From Deinococcus aquaticus (lineage in GTDB: Bacteria; Deinococcota; Deinococci; Deinococcales; Deinococcaceae): a stretch of DNA of 64,000 nucleotides. The stretch is from positions 62,001-126,000 of the forward strand of contig NZ_CP115166.1 of assembly GCF_028622095.1 (NCBI RefSeq), read 5' to 3'. Positions 1 to 9,266 of the stretch are shown here, piece by piece; positions within the stretch are counted from its first letter, which is position 1, and each line of letters starts with the position of its first letter. A program made the position numbers and the translations under genes. The notes under the pieces are model-generated. The model made no database searches, was not told where the DNA came from, and saw only the letters and a list, made by a program, of their open reading frames with translations.

Positions 1-915
1 GCCCGCGCCCTCGCCGGCGGCCGGGCCCGGCTGCTGAGCGTCCTGACCCGCCAGCAGAACCTCCCGTACGCCACCGAGGTCCTGATGGGCGCCGCGCAGG
101 CCGCCGAGGAGTACGGCTACGACCTGATCGTCCTGATGGCCGGGTCCGGCACGGCCAGCGACCTCTCCCCCATGGCCAGCCTGTCCGCCGGAACGCTGCT
201 GATCCAGCCGCCGCCGGACGTGCGGGAGCGCTTCCCGCACCTGCCCGCCCACCTCGTCAGCGTGGACGGCCCCTCCGACTGGCCCCTGACCGTGGACAAC
301 GCCAGCGGCGCGCGGGCCGCCACGCAGCACCTGATCTCACTGGGGCACACCCGTATCGCGTTCATCAGCGGCATGGACGCCCACCACCGCCGTCTGGCCG
401 GTTCCGCCGTCCCGTACGGCCCCCCCGGCGTGGGCGAGGACGCCCCGCAACGCCTGGACGCCTACCGGCAGACCATGCGCTCGGCGGGGCTGAGCGTCCC
501 GGACGGGTACGTGCAGAGCGGCGATTACAGCAAACGCAGCGGCGAGGACGCCACGCACCGCCTGCTGGCCCTGCCGGACCCGCCCACCGCGATCTTCGCG
601 TCCGGGGACGCCATGGCCGTGGGGGTCATGCACACCCTTCAGAACCTGGGCTTGCGGGTGCCGGAGGACCTGTCCGTGATCGGCTTCGACGACCTGCCGA
701 TGGCCGCGCAGGCCCGCCCGGCCCTAACCACCGTCCGCCAGCCCCTGCGCGAGATGGGGGCCGAGGGGGTCCGGTTGATCGTGCGCCTCGCAGAGGGTCA
801 GGACCCGCCCGCCGGGCCGCCCGCGCCCTTTCCCACCGAGCTGATCGTGCGGGCCTCTACCGCCCCGCCGCTGGGACCGGCAGCTGCCGCAGGCGCAGCA
901 GGCCGCGAATCCTGA
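1..915 (+). CDS. LacI-family transcriptional regulator, 5'-truncated by the window
   Basis: The reading frame is open from base 1, so the N-terminal helix-turn-helix lies outside the window and only the effector-binding part is seen (about 304 residues). It has the periplasmic-binding-protein-like fold of LacI/PurR regulators: [22 protein letters not shown] near the start, [20 protein letters not shown], then [10 protein letters not shown], and near the end the family signature [16 protein letters not shown] followed by [16 protein letters not shown] and [12 protein letters not shown]. By family knowledge it would repress a sugar-uptake or sugar-use operon in response to a small sugar. Its target is not evident; the exopolysaccharide operon downstream begins 280 bp later on the same strand, but nothing shows that it is the target. 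The tail after TELIVRAST is Ala/Gly-rich and probably unstructured. Confidence 0.93.
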   Translation, partial: ARALAGGRARLLSVLTRQQNLPYATEVLMGAAQAAEEYGYDLIVLMAGSGTASDLSPMASLSAGTLLIQPPPDVRERFPHLPAHLVSVDGPSDWPLTVDNASGARAATQHLISLGHTRIAFISGMDAHHRRLAGSAVPYGPPGVGEDAPQRLDAYRQTMRSAGLSVPDGYVQSGDYSKRSGEDATHRLLALPDPPTAIFASGDAMAVGVMHTLQNLGLRVPEDLSVIGFDDLPMAAQARPALTTVRQPLREMGAEGVRLIVRLAEGQDPPAGPPAPFPTELIVRASTAPPLGPAAAAGAAGRES

Positions 916-1197
916 GACAAAGCCGGGCGGGGTTCACGGCGGCGTGAAGGATACGGCCAGCTTCTCATGACCGTCACAGGTTCACCCGGGAGGCAGCCAG
1001 CCAAGACTGACCGGCAGCCTATTTATTCCGTGTGGGTGCTGCTCCCCCACTGGGGGCATCAGCAATGAGCAACTGCGCTTTTTTCACGAAACGCCCAGAA
1101 AAGTGTATGATTTTCCTCACCAGAGGCGGGAGTCTGTTCGCTTCCTCACACCGTGTGGAAGGTGGCGCACCGTCTCCAGTCCGGAGAGTTCAACGTG
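916..1197. other. Intergenic region ahead of the exopolysaccharide operon
   Basis: No gene is seen. A short hairpin (CCCCC-ACT-GGGGG, 1044-1056) may help end the LacI-type transcript, but no T-run follows directly. A possible promoter reading right has TTCACG at 1083-1088 and TATGAT at 1106-1111 with a 17-bp spacer; the -10 is good and the -35 poor. A Shine-Dalgarno-like GGAG at 1183-1186 lies 11 bases before the PelF-like start. Confidence 0.45.
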
Positions 1198-2658
1198 ATG
1201 AGTCAACCTGTCAATTCTGCCCTGAGTGTCGCTCTGTACACCGAGGGAACCTACCCGCAGGCGCACGGGGGGGTCAGCGTATGGGTGGACCAGCTGGTGC
1301 GCGGCCTGGAGGATCACACCTTCGAGGTGCGGGCCATCTCGGGCCTGCCGTACGACCGCCCGGCGCTGGACCTGCCGGGCAACGTGCGCGCCGCGCAGAT
1401 TCCCCTGTGGGGCGACGCGCCGCGCGCCGGGCCGCGTGACCCGGCGTGGCAGCGCCGCCTGACCGAGGCGTACGCGTCCATGATCACGGCGCTGTGCACC
1501 CTGGACCTCGACCGCTTCGGGGCGGCGCTGCACGCCCTGAGCGTCCTGGGACGCAGCGGCGGGTTCACGGCCACGCTGGAAGGTAGCCGCGTGACCACCC
1601 TGACCCTGGACCTCTGGAGTGACCACGCGGCCCGGCAGCGCCGCGACCGCGCGCCCGGCGACCCGCAACTCCCCACGCCCAGCGTGGCCGACGTGCTGGA
1701 CGTGCAGGTGTGGCTGGAGCACGCCCTGCGGCCCCTGAGCAGCCCGGCGCCGCTGGCGCAGGTGGGGCACGCCGTCAGTAACGGCTTCGCGGGCCTGCTG
1801 GCCCTGAACGGCCTGTGGACGCACGGCACGCCGTTCATCCTGACCGAGCACGGCGTGTACATGCGCGAGCGCTACCTGGAGTTCCGCCGCGCCGGGTACT
1901 CGGCCGGGTTCAAGGGCATGCTGCTGCGCTTCTACCGCCTGCTGTGCAGCCTCACCTACCGCGAGGCGGCGCTGGTGCTGCCCGGCTCGCAGTACAACCG
2001 CCGCTGGGAGGAGCGCCTGGGCGCGCACCCGGACCGCATCGAGTGCGTGTACAACGGCATCGACCCGGACGTGTTCCCGCCCGCCGAACTGGAACCCGAC
2101 GAGCCGGTCGTCAGCTGGGTGGGCCGCATCGACCCCCTGAAGGACATCGAGACCCTGATCCGCGCCTTCGATCTGGTGCGCCGCCAGCGGCCCGACGCGA
2201 AACTGCGGCTGTTCGGCGGCACGCCCGCCGGAAACGAGGGCTACGCGCAGGGCTGCGTGAACCTGACCAACCAGCTGAACCTGCAGGGCAGCGTGACCTT
2301 CGAGGGCCGCGTGGCGGACATCACGGACGCCTACCGCGCCGGGCAGGTCGTGGCCCTGACCAGTGTCAGCGAGGGCTTCCCGTACACCGTGATCGAGGCG
2401 ATGGCCATGGGCCGCCCCCCGGTCGCGACCCGCGTGGGCGGCGTGCCCGAGGCGGTCGGGAACGCCGGGCTGATCGTCCGGCCCCGCGACGTGATGGGCG
2501 TCGCCAGCGCCCTGGGCCGCCTGCTGGACGACGCGCCGCTGCGCCAGCGGCTGGGCGCGGCCGCCCGCGAGCGGGTCATGGAACTGTTCACGCTGGACGG
2601 CTGCCTGATCGCGTACCGCCGCGCGTACCCGGCGGCCCTGGCAGGGGGAGTCCGGTGA
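1198..2658 (+). CDS. pelF: PelF-like GT4 glycosyltransferase
   Basis: This 486-residue retaining GT4 glycosyltransferase opens with VALYTEGTYPQAHGGVSVWV, the N-terminal signature of PelF, the cytoplasmic polymerase that uses UDP-GlcNAc/UDP-GalNAc to build Pel polysaccharide. A typical GT-B second half follows: CVYNGIDPDVFPP, VVSWVGRIDPLKDIETLIRAF, and the E-x7-E nucleotide-sugar motif SEGFPYTVIEAMAMG at about residue 395. The ATG at 1198 is chosen over the upstream GTG at 1153 because GGAG at 1183-1186 fits it and PelF homologues start close to this point. The gene opens a tight operon: its TGA overlaps the GTG of the next gene. Unlike classical pel operons, no PelD, PelE, PelB or PelC is adjacent. 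Involvement in an amino-sugar polymer is supported by the downstream deacetylases and GH114-like hydrolases. Confidence 0.88.
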   Translation: MSQPVNSALSVALYTEGTYPQAHGGVSVWVDQLVRGLEDHTFEVRAISGLPYDRPALDLPGNVRAAQIPLWGDAPRAGPRDPAWQRRLTEAYASMITALCTLDLDRFGAALHALSVLGRSGGFTATLEGSRVTTLTLDLWSDHAARQRRDRAPGDPQLPTPSVADVLDVQVWLEHALRPLSSPAPLAQVGHAVSNGFAGLLALNGLWTHGTPFILTEHGVYMRERYLEFRRAGYSAGFKGMLLRFYRLLCSLTYREAALVLPGSQYNRRWEERLGAHPDRIECVYNGIDPDVFPPAELEPDEPVVSWVGRIDPLKDIETLIRAFDLVRRQRPDAKLRLFGGTPAGNEGYAQGCVNLTNQLNLQGSVTFEGRVADITDAYRAGQVVALTSVSEGFPYTVIEAMAMGRPPVATRVGGVPEAVGNAGLIVRPRDVMGVASALGRLLDDAPLRQRLGAAARERVMELFTLDGCLIAYRRAYPAALAGGVR

Positions 2659-4172
2659 GTGGACAGGCGCTGCCGCCCGAGGGCGGGTACCCGAACGTGA
2701 AACGCACCCTGATCGGCGGCACGCCGGGTTCACTGACCCTCTCCGGGCACACGCTGCACGGGCATACCCAGACCGGGCACACGCCGGGCAGCGACACGCA
2801 GACCGATCCCGGCGCGGTGCGTGCAGGCTCCGGCCTGTGGGGCGCGGCGCCGTCGCCGGGCACGCTGCCCGAACGCCTGCGCGAGATCGACCTGACGCTC
2901 GCCCCGGAACGCGAACGCGTGATCGACGCCGAGGAGATCGCCGCGTACCTGGAAGCCGACGGGCTGGGCGACGAGGTCCTGCGCGAACGCTACGGCACGG
3001 GCGGGCTGTTCGACGCGGCCGAGCGCCTGTACCGGCAGCGCGGCACCGGACGCGCCCTGCACCGGCCCGCCGCGCAGTCCGTTCCGGCGTTCCCGTGGCA
3101 CACCCTGCTGCGTGGGCCGCTGTACCTGCTGCCGGGCCTGTCGGGCCTGCTGGTCGCGCGCGAGATGGGCAGCGGGGCGGGCGCCGCGTTCGCGTTCGCC
3201 GCGGCGTTCGGGTGGGGCTGGACCATGCTGATCGCGGGCGTCCGCTACGCCGAGCCGCTGGCCGTGCCGGGCCGCGCGCTGCGCCTGGCGACGCTGCTCA
3301 GCGGCGTGATCGGCCTGATCGGCGGCGCGGTCGTGGCGGCCCTGAGCGCCGGGGCGGACGCCCTGAGTCCGGGCGTGATCGCGTCTGGCGCGGCCGTCGG
3401 GGGGGCCGTGGCGCTCTCCACCGGCGCGGCCGGGGTGCTGCTGGCCCTGCGGCGCACCGGGCAGTTTGCCGGTGCGTTCGCCAGTCCGCTGCTGGCGGCC
3501 GGGATCGTGTACGCCGAACCGTCCCGGCCGGGCGCGGTGGTCGCGCTGCTGCTGCTGGCCTTCGTGCCGCTGCTGACCGCCCTGAACGTGACCCGCGCGC
3601 CGGGCACGCTGCCCGCCCGCTGGGCCACGCTGCGCCCGCACCTGCGGCACGCCGCGTACGGCTGGTCCCTGGCGCTGACCTTCGTGCTGCTGACCGGGCG
3701 GCTGGGCGCGTGGACGCTGCTGCCCCTGGTACTCAGCACCGGGCTGCTGGAAGCCGGCGTGTGGCACGTGCAGGAACGCCTTCAGCACGCCGCCCGCCGG
3801 AGCCTGAGTCTGCGCGCGCTGCGCCGCAGCGGCCTGCCGACCCTGCTGGTGGCCGCCGCGACCTACGCGCTGGTGCTGGGCGCGTGGGTGTACCTCGCGG
3901 CCAACCTGCCCATTCCCGCGTGGGCGCAGGCGCACCCGGACGCCTGGACGCTGGTGCCCACGTACGGCGCGGCCACGCTGCTCAGCGCGTGGCTGGCCAA
4001 CCACCGGCAACTGCCGCTGCTGACCGGGCTGTGGCTGCTGCTCGCGGCGCTGCTCGCCTCGCCGCTGATCCCGCTGTCCTCGCCGCTGCTGGCCGGCACG
4101 CTGCTGGCCGTCTGTGCGTTCCTGACCGCCCTGTCCCTGCGCACCCTTCTTGACCCCCGGAGTTACCGATGA
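2655..4172 (+). CDS. Polytopic membrane protein in PelE/PelG position, candidate polymer exporter
   Basis: This 505-residue protein starts at a GTG that overlaps the preceding TGA, a typical translational coupling. The first 40 or so residues hold a His/Gly/Thr-rich stretch with repeated GHT units (about residues 33-47). A soluble segment with LRERYGTGGLFDAAERLYRQ follows, and from about residue 150 to the end there are ten or more hydrophobic segments rich in Ala, Leu and Gly. I do not recognise the family. It lacks the usual PelG N-terminal signature, so it is not called PelG. Its place directly after a PelF-like synthase and its many membrane segments make it the best candidate in the operon for moving the nascent polymer across the inner membrane, alone or with an unseen partner. 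That role is inference from position. Confidence 0.7.
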   Translation: MSGQALPPEGGYPNVKRTLIGGTPGSLTLSGHTLHGHTQTGHTPGSDTQTDPGAVRAGSGLWGAAPSPGTLPERLREIDLTLAPERERVIDAEEIAAYLEADGLGDEVLRERYGTGGLFDAAERLYRQRGTGRALHRPAAQSVPAFPWHTLLRGPLYLLPGLSGLLVAREMGSGAGAAFAFAAAFGWGWTMLIAGVRYAEPLAVPGRALRLATLLSGVIGLIGGAVVAALSAGADALSPGVIASGAAVGGAVALSTGAAGVLLALRRTGQFAGAFASPLLAAGIVYAEPSRPGAVVALLLLAFVPLLTALNVTRAPGTLPARWATLRPHLRHAAYGWSLALTFVLLTGRLGAWTLLPLVLSTGLLEAGVWHVQERLQHAARRSLSLRALRRSGLPTLLVAAATYALVLGAWVYLAANLPIPAWAQAHPDAWTLVPTYGAATLLSAWLANHRQLPLLTGLWLLLAALLASPLIPLSSPLLAGTLLAVCAFLTALSLRTLLDPRSYR

Positions 4173-5203
4173 CCCAGATGGCCCCCGCCGCCCCGCAGAC
4201 TTCCGCCTCTTCCCGCCCGCTGGTGGCCGTGACCGGCGCGGACGGTTTCATCGGCTCGCACCTGACCGAGGAACTCGTGCGCGCCGGGTACCGCGTGCGC
4301 GCCATGGCGATCTACAACTCGCAGGGCTCGTACGGCTGGCTCGATCAGGTCGGCCCAGACGTCATGCAACACGTCGAGGTGCAGCTCGGTGACGTGCGGG
4401 ACGCCGGGAGCGTGCGGGAACTGATGCGCGGCGCGCAGACCGTGTACCACCTCGCGGCGCTGATCGCCATTCCATACTCGTACGTCGCGCCCCGCTCGTA
4501 CGTGGAGACGAACGTGACCGGCACCCTGAACGTCTTGGAAGCCGCCCGTGACCTCGGCACGGCCCGCGTGGTGCACACCAGCACCAGCGAGGTGTACGGC
4601 ACGGCCCGCACCGTACCCATCCATGAGACGCACCCACTTCAGGGGCAGTCTCCGTACTCGGCCACCAAGATCGGCGCGGACAAACTGGCCGAGAGTTACC
4701 ACCTGAGTTTCGGGCTGCCGGTCGTGACCCTGCGGCCCTTCAACACGTACGGCCCGCGCCAGTCGGCCCGCGCGGTCATTCCGACCATCATCAGTCAGGT
4801 GGCGGCCGGGCAGCGCGAGATCCGCCTGGGCGACCTGCGCCCCACCCGTGACTTCAACTTCGTGGCCGACACCGCCCGCGCCTTCCGCGCCGTGGGCGAG
4901 GCGGGCCCCGAGGTGCTGGGCCGCACCCTGAACGCCGGGTCGGGCCGCGAGATCAGCGTCGGAGACACCGTCCGCCTGATCGGTCAGGTCATGGGCGCCG
5001 AGCTGCAGGTGTCGCAGGAGGACGCCCGCCTGCGCCCGGAGGGCAGCGAGGTCATGCGCCTGCTGGCCGATCACAGCGAACTGACCGCCCTGACCGGCTG
5101 GGAGCCGCGCGTGCCGCTGGAAGAGGGCCTGCGCCAGACCGCCGAGTGGTTCACGAACGCCGCCAACCTCGCCCGCTACCGCGTCGGCGAGTACACCATC
5201 TGA
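4169..5203 (+). CDS. SDR-family NDP-sugar 4,6-dehydratase/epimerase, LegB-like
   Basis: This 344-residue extended short-chain dehydrogenase has the NAD-binding GADGFIGSHL at the N-terminus, HTSTSEVYGTA as the catalytic Ser/Thr region and PYSATKIGADKLA carrying the Tyr-x3-Lys pair. LRPFNTYGPRQSARAVIPT matches the family of LegB-type dehydratases acting on UDP-GlcNAc-like sugars. It probably makes a 4-keto or epimerised nucleotide sugar in the cytoplasm as precursor for the polymer built by the PelF-like enzyme. The ATG overlaps the preceding TGA (ATGA). A 4,6-dehydratase rather than a plain UDP-GlcNAc 4-epimerase would imply a deoxy amino sugar in the polymer, so the exact reaction matters. 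Sequence alone does not settle it; a simple C4 epimerase is the main alternative. Confidence 0.82.
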   Translation: MTQMAPAAPQTSASSRPLVAVTGADGFIGSHLTEELVRAGYRVRAMAIYNSQGSYGWLDQVGPDVMQHVEVQLGDVRDAGSVRELMRGAQTVYHLAALIAIPYSYVAPRSYVETNVTGTLNVLEAARDLGTARVVHTSTSEVYGTARTVPIHETHPLQGQSPYSATKIGADKLAESYHLSFGLPVVTLRPFNTYGPRQSARAVIPTIISQVAAGQREIRLGDLRPTRDFNFVADTARAFRAVGEAGPEVLGRTLNAGSGREISVGDTVRLIGQVMGAELQVSQEDARLRPEGSEVMRLLADHSELTALTGWEPRVPLEEGLRQTAEWFTNAANLARYRVGEYTI

Positions 5204-5300
5204 CTGAACTGACTGAACTGACCGGACTGATCCGCCCGCCTGACCGCGCCCGCCTCTCTCGCCGCGCCCACCGCGACCCCGTGGGACAAGGAGTGCCCCC

Positions 5301-6038
5301 ATGCACGCAGTCATTCTCGCCGGAGGAAAAGGCACCCGCCTGCGCCCCTACACCACCTGCGTTCCCAAACCGCTCGTCCCGATCGGCGACACGTACTCGA
5401 TCCTGGAGATCGTGCTGCACCAGTTGCGCGCCCACGGGTTCGCGCGCGTCACGCTGGCCGTGGGGCACATGGGCCACCTGATCCGCGCGTTCGTCGGGGA
5501 CGGCAGCCGCTACGGCCTGAACGTGGACTACACCGACGAGGTCACGCCGCTGGGCACCATCGGCCCGGTCCTGAACCTGCTAGGCAGCCTGCCCGAGACC
5601 TTCCTGATCATGAACGGCGACGTGCTGACCAACCTGGATTACGGCGCGTTCCTGAAACGCCACGCCCAGGGAAGCGCGCCGGTCACGGTCGCCACGTACC
5701 GCCGCGAGATCCGCAGCGAGTTCGGCGTGCTGGACGTGGACGAGAGCGGGGAGCGGATCGTGGCGTTCCGCGAGAAGCCCAGCGTGCCGTTCCAGGTCAG
5801 CATGGGCGTGTACGCCATGACCCGCGAGACCCTGCGCCGCTACGAGCCGGGGCAGGTGCTGGGCTTCGATACCCTGATGCTGGACCTGCTGGACAGCGGG
5901 GAACTGCCGGGCAGCGACCTGTTCGGCGGGTACTGGCTGGACATCGGCCGGCCCGAGGATTACGACACTGCCAACGAGCAGTGGAGCACCATGCAGCACG
6001 TGCTGCTGCCCCACATGAACCTCAGCGCGGCCGACTGA
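5301..6038 (+). CDS. Sugar-1-phosphate nucleotidyltransferase
   Basis: This 245-residue protein has the pyrophosphorylase signature MHAVILAGGKGTRLRPYT followed by PKPLVPIGD, the nucleotide-binding loop and activating Lys of the GlmU/RmlA/GalU superfamily. IMNGDVLTNLDY carries the metal-binding Asp, and FREKP and GYWLDIGRPEDYDTAN complete the fold. There is no C-terminal left-handed beta-helix, so it is a stand-alone nucleotidyltransferase. It would charge a sugar-1-phosphate with a nucleotide to supply the neighbouring dehydratase and epimerase. AAGGAG at 5288-5293 gives a strong ribosome-binding site for this ATG. The 97-bp gap before it holds a short tandem ctgaactga-type repeat (about 5201-5225). 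Substrate is not determined. Confidence 0.88.
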   Translation: MHAVILAGGKGTRLRPYTTCVPKPLVPIGDTYSILEIVLHQLRAHGFARVTLAVGHMGHLIRAFVGDGSRYGLNVDYTDEVTPLGTIGPVLNLLGSLPETFLIMNGDVLTNLDYGAFLKRHAQGSAPVTVATYRREIRSEFGVLDVDESGERIVAFREKPSVPFQVSMGVYAMTRETLRRYEPGQVLGFDTLMLDLLDSGELPGSDLFGGYWLDIGRPEDYDTANEQWSTMQHVLLPHMNLSAAD

Positions 6039-6937
6039 TGACCGGGCCGGTCGTGGTGCTGGGCGCCGGTGGATTCCTGGGCCGGCACGTCGTCGCGGCG
6101 CTGCGCGGGGCGGGTCAGGCCGTGCGGGTGCCCAGTCCGCACGCAGCCGGACGTCCTGACCTGACTGGCCTGGACCGCGCCGCCTGGGACGACCTGCTGC
6201 GCGGCAGCGGCGGCGTGATCAACGCGGCCGGACGCACCGCCGGCAGTGAGCAGGAACTGGAGGCCGCCAACGTGCACCTGCTGAGCGCCGCCCTGAGCGC
6301 CGCCGGGCGCGCGGGCGTGCCGCTCGTGACCTTCGCCTCGGCCGCCGAGTACGGCCGCACGGAAGACGGGCACGCCGCCCACGAAACCGACGAGGCCCGC
6401 CCGCTCGCGCCGTACGGGCAGAGCAAACTGCGCGGCACGCAGGCGCTGCAACGCGCCGTGCAGGAAGGGCAGGTGCGCGCCGCCGCGCTGCGCCTGACCA
6501 ACCCGCTCGGCGAGGGCATCGGCGAGGGCACCCTGCCGGGCCGCGCGGCGCGCGAACTGCGTCAGGCCACGCGGCTGGGCCTGGAATCGGTACGGTTCGG
6601 GCCGCTGGGCGCGCGGCGTGACTTCGTGGACGCCCGCGACGCCGCCCGCGCCGCCCTGCACCTGCTGGCCCAGTTGCATGCAGAGGTGCCGACCCTGCCC
6701 GACGTGATCAACGTGGGCAGCGGCGAGGCCCGCCCGGTGCGTGATCTGGTCACCGGACTGGCCGCGCAACTCGGGTACCACGGCGAACTGCTGGAGGACG
6801 CGCCGGGCAGCCCCCGCAGCGGCGACGTGCCTTACCAGCGGGCCGACCTGACCCGCCTGCACGCCTCAGGCTTCCGCGCCCGGCACTCCTTCGGGGACAG
6901 CCTGCGCGCCCTGCTGCAGGAACCCATGCCCGCCTGA
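6038..6937 (+). CDS. NAD-dependent epimerase/dehydratase family protein
   Basis: This 299-residue extended SDR protein has VVVLGAGGFLGRHVVAALR as its nucleotide-binding loop, TFASAAEYGR as the active-site strand and PYGQSKLRG providing the Tyr-x3-Lys catalytic pair. RLTNPLGEG and FVDARDAARA follow as in NDP-sugar epimerases and reductases. It may epimerise or reduce the nucleotide sugar made by the two preceding genes. Its ATG shares a base with the TGA of the nucleotidyltransferase (TGATG), so the two are translationally coupled. It is more diverged than the LegB-like enzyme upstream, and a reductase acting on its 4-keto product is a reasonable guess. Substrate unknown. Confidence 0.8.
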   Translation: MTGPVVVLGAGGFLGRHVVAALRGAGQAVRVPSPHAAGRPDLTGLDRAAWDDLLRGSGGVINAAGRTAGSEQELEAANVHLLSAALSAAGRAGVPLVTFASAAEYGRTEDGHAAHETDEARPLAPYGQSKLRGTQALQRAVQEGQVRAAALRLTNPLGEGIGEGTLPGRAARELRQATRLGLESVRFGPLGARRDFVDARDAARAALHLLAQLHAEVPTLPDVINVGSGEARPVRDLVTGLAAQLGYHGELLEDAPGSPRSGDVPYQRADLTRLHASGFRARHSFGDSLRALLQEPMPA

Positions 6938-7019
6938 CGGCGTTCGACTGCGCCACGTTTTCTCCAGCCCCCCCCTTCTGTCACCGGCCATTCCCGCACC
7001 GCCTCACAGGAGACGCCCC

Positions 7020-9182
7020 ATGAACCGACCCACCACGCTGGCCCTGACCTTCCTGACCCTGACACTGGCCGCCTGCGGACGCCCCGCCAGCACGCCCGCC
7101 GTCTCCACCGACGATACCTCTTCCGGAAGCGTGGCCGACGCGGGGGGACACGGCGCGGGGGGAAACGGCGCGGCGGGTCATGGGGATCACGCGCTGGCCG
7201 CGCCCGGACCGGACCGGTCGCGCCTGCCCAGCCGCGCGGTCCTGGGCCCGGCGACCGTCGCGCCCGGCCTGCGGGTGCAGACGCTCCCGGCGAACGTGCA
7301 GCCGAACCTGCTGGCCCTGAAAGTCCTGATTCTCAGCAGCGGCCCCAGCGATTACGGGATCGGGACGGCGCGCGCCCTGCTGGATCAGTCCGGGATTCCC
7401 TACGACGTGCTGGACGCCAGCCGTACGCCCCTGGACACGGCGGCCCTGATCGCCCCGGACGGCAGCGGCCGCTACCAGGGCGTCATCCTGACCGACAGCG
7501 CCCTGATCATGGACGCCGGGAACGGCACGTACCCGAGTGCGCTGGACAGCGCCGAGTGGGACACGCTGTTCGAGTACGAACGGACCTTCCGGGTCAGGCA
7601 ACTGGCGCTGTACGGCGCGCCCGGCAGCGTGCCCGAGGATTACGGCCTGCGGTACGTGGCGGGCGCCGAGACTGCGACCACCTCGCTGCGCCTGAACGCC
7701 GCCGGGCAGGCCGTGTTCAGTGACCTCAAGGGCGCCGCGATTCCCGTCACGTACTCGTACACCTACCCGTCCGCGCTGCAGAGCGTCCCCGGCGTGAGCA
7801 CGCAGGTCCTGGCGACCGACCCGTCCGGGCGCGTCCTGGCCGCCACGAGTACCAGCGCCGACGGCCGCGAGCGCCTGATCCTGACCAGCGCGCAGAACCC
7901 GTACCTGACGCACTCGCAGCTGCTGGGGCGGGGCCTGGCGCAGTGGCTCACGCGCGGCGTGCACCTCGGCGAGCACCGCCGGTTCCTGCAGGTGGATATC
8001 GACGACGTGTTCCTCGAAGGCGATCACCTGACCAGCGCCCTGACCCTCACCGCGCCGTTCCGCCTGTCGGGCTCCGACCTGCTGAACGTCCGCACGCAGC
8101 AGGACCGCCTGCGCAGCAACTACCCGGCCGCCCCGAACTTCCGGTACGCCCTGATGTTCAACGGGGGCGGCGCGAACACGGCCGTGCCCACGCTGTGCAC
8201 CAACTCGCCCTGGCTGACCCGTGACCTGCTCAGCAGCGTGGCCCGCTGCCTGAACACCCAGTTCGACTGGGTAAACCACACCCTGGACCACCAGCGCATG
8301 GACGTCATGCCGCTTTCCACCGCCACCACGCAGATTCAGCAGAACCTGAGCGTGGGCACGAAACTGGGCCTGAACATGAGCCGCGCGTCTCTGGTCACCG
8401 GGGAGCACAGCGGCCTGGGCTTCATGGACCCCACCGACGACGGCACCCGCAACGACGACGGCACCGCCGGCCCCAAACAGGACCTCGGGCTGGGCCGCAG
8501 CAACCCCAACCTGCTGTCGGCCGCCGTCAGCAGCGGCGTGACCTACCTGGCGTCCGATCACAGCGTCGCCAGCCAGTGGGACGCGCAGTGCCCCACCTGC
8601 GGCGTGCCTCACCCGCTGAACCCCGGCGTGTTCCTGGTGCCCCGCTGGCCGAACAGCGTGGCGTACCACGTGACCACGCCCGACGAGGCGACCGCCTTCT
8701 ACAACAGCCTGTACGGGCCGGGCGGCCTGTTCCCGTACTGGGACCGGAACCTGACCTACGCGGAATTCCTGGACCGCGAGAGCGATCAGGCCCTCACGCA
8801 CATCCTGAACGGCACGCCGTTCCCGCACTTCATGCACCAGCCGAACCTGCGGCAGTACGCGGGCGGCAAGAGCCTCGCCACCGACTGGGTGCAGGCCGCC
8901 CTCGTCAAGTACAGCACCTACAGCAAACTGCCGCTGAACACGCTGCGCTGGGATGACCTGGGAGCCCAGGTGCGGCGTCACACGGCCGAGGTGAAAGCCA
9001 GCGCCGCCGGAACCCTGAGCGGCACATGGAACCGCAGCGCCGGAACCGTCCGCCTGACCAGCAGCGCCGGGACCGTTCCCGTCACGCTGAGCGGGGCCAG
9101 TAGCGGCACGCTGTACGGCACCGACCGCGCCGCCCGCTACGACCTGAGCGGCAGCCTCGACGTGCCCGTCACGCCCCGCTGA
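7020..9182 (+). CDS. Agd3-like polysaccharide deacetylase lipoprotein (CBM87/CE18 type), copy 1
   Basis: This 720-residue protein begins with a lipoprotein signal peptide ending in TLAAC, so it should be anchored outside the cytoplasmic membrane. After a Gly-rich linker comes KVLILSSGPSDYGIGTAR, resembling the N-terminal carbohydrate-binding domain of the fungal galactosaminogalactan deacetylase Agd3. The catalytic half has LQVDIDDVFLEGD (catalytic Asp pair), WVNHTLDH (an H-x3-H metal site) and VTGEHSGLG. These are the Asp-His-His elements of a NodB-like deacetylase, arranged as in CE18 rather than CE4. It would remove acetyl groups from GalNAc residues of an extracellular polymer, making it cationic and adhesive. 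It follows the precursor genes by 82 bp and is paralogous to the next gene. The family assignment is by remembered motif similarity and needs a profile search. Confidence 0.75.
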   Translation: MNRPTTLALTFLTLTLAACGRPASTPAVSTDDTSSGSVADAGGHGAGGNGAAGHGDHALAAPGPDRSRLPSRAVLGPATVAPGLRVQTLPANVQPNLLALKVLILSSGPSDYGIGTARALLDQSGIPYDVLDASRTPLDTAALIAPDGSGRYQGVILTDSALIMDAGNGTYPSALDSAEWDTLFEYERTFRVRQLALYGAPGSVPEDYGLRYVAGAETATTSLRLNAAGQAVFSDLKGAAIPVTYSYTYPSALQSVPGVSTQVLATDPSGRVLAATSTSADGRERLILTSAQNPYLTHSQLLGRGLAQWLTRGVHLGEHRRFLQVDIDDVFLEGDHLTSALTLTAPFRLSGSDLLNVRTQQDRLRSNYPAAPNFRYALMFNGGGANTAVPTLCTNSPWLTRDLLSSVARCLNTQFDWVNHTLDHQRMDVMPLSTATTQIQQNLSVGTKLGLNMSRASLVTGEHSGLGFMDPTDDGTRNDDGTAGPKQDLGLGRSNPNLLSAAVSSGVTYLASDHSVASQWDAQCPTCGVPHPLNPGVFLVPRWPNSVAYHVTTPDEATAFYNSLYGPGGLFPYWDRNLTYAEFLDRESDQALTHILNGTPFPHFMHQPNLRQYAGGKSLATDWVQAALVKYSTYSKLPLNTLRWDDLGAQVRRHTAEVKASAAGTLSGTWNRSAGTVRLTSSAGTVPVTLSGASSGTLYGTDRAARYDLSGSLDVPVTPR

Positions 9183-9266
9183 CCTGCGGCCCCCCGCACT
9201 GACCGGCCGGTTACCATGAAGGTCACGCGCCCGCCCCCTTGCCCCCTTCCCCGGAGTTCTGAACCC

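Noticed and set aside
1117..2733. Long open frame on the minus strand opposite the PelF-like gene
   Set aside because: Same artefact: low-complexity translation, no ribosome-binding site, and the plus strand has recognised motifs.
5201..5235. Tandem ctgaactga repeat as a regulatory site
   Set aside because: It is very short and follows a stop codon; nothing links it to regulation beyond low complexity.
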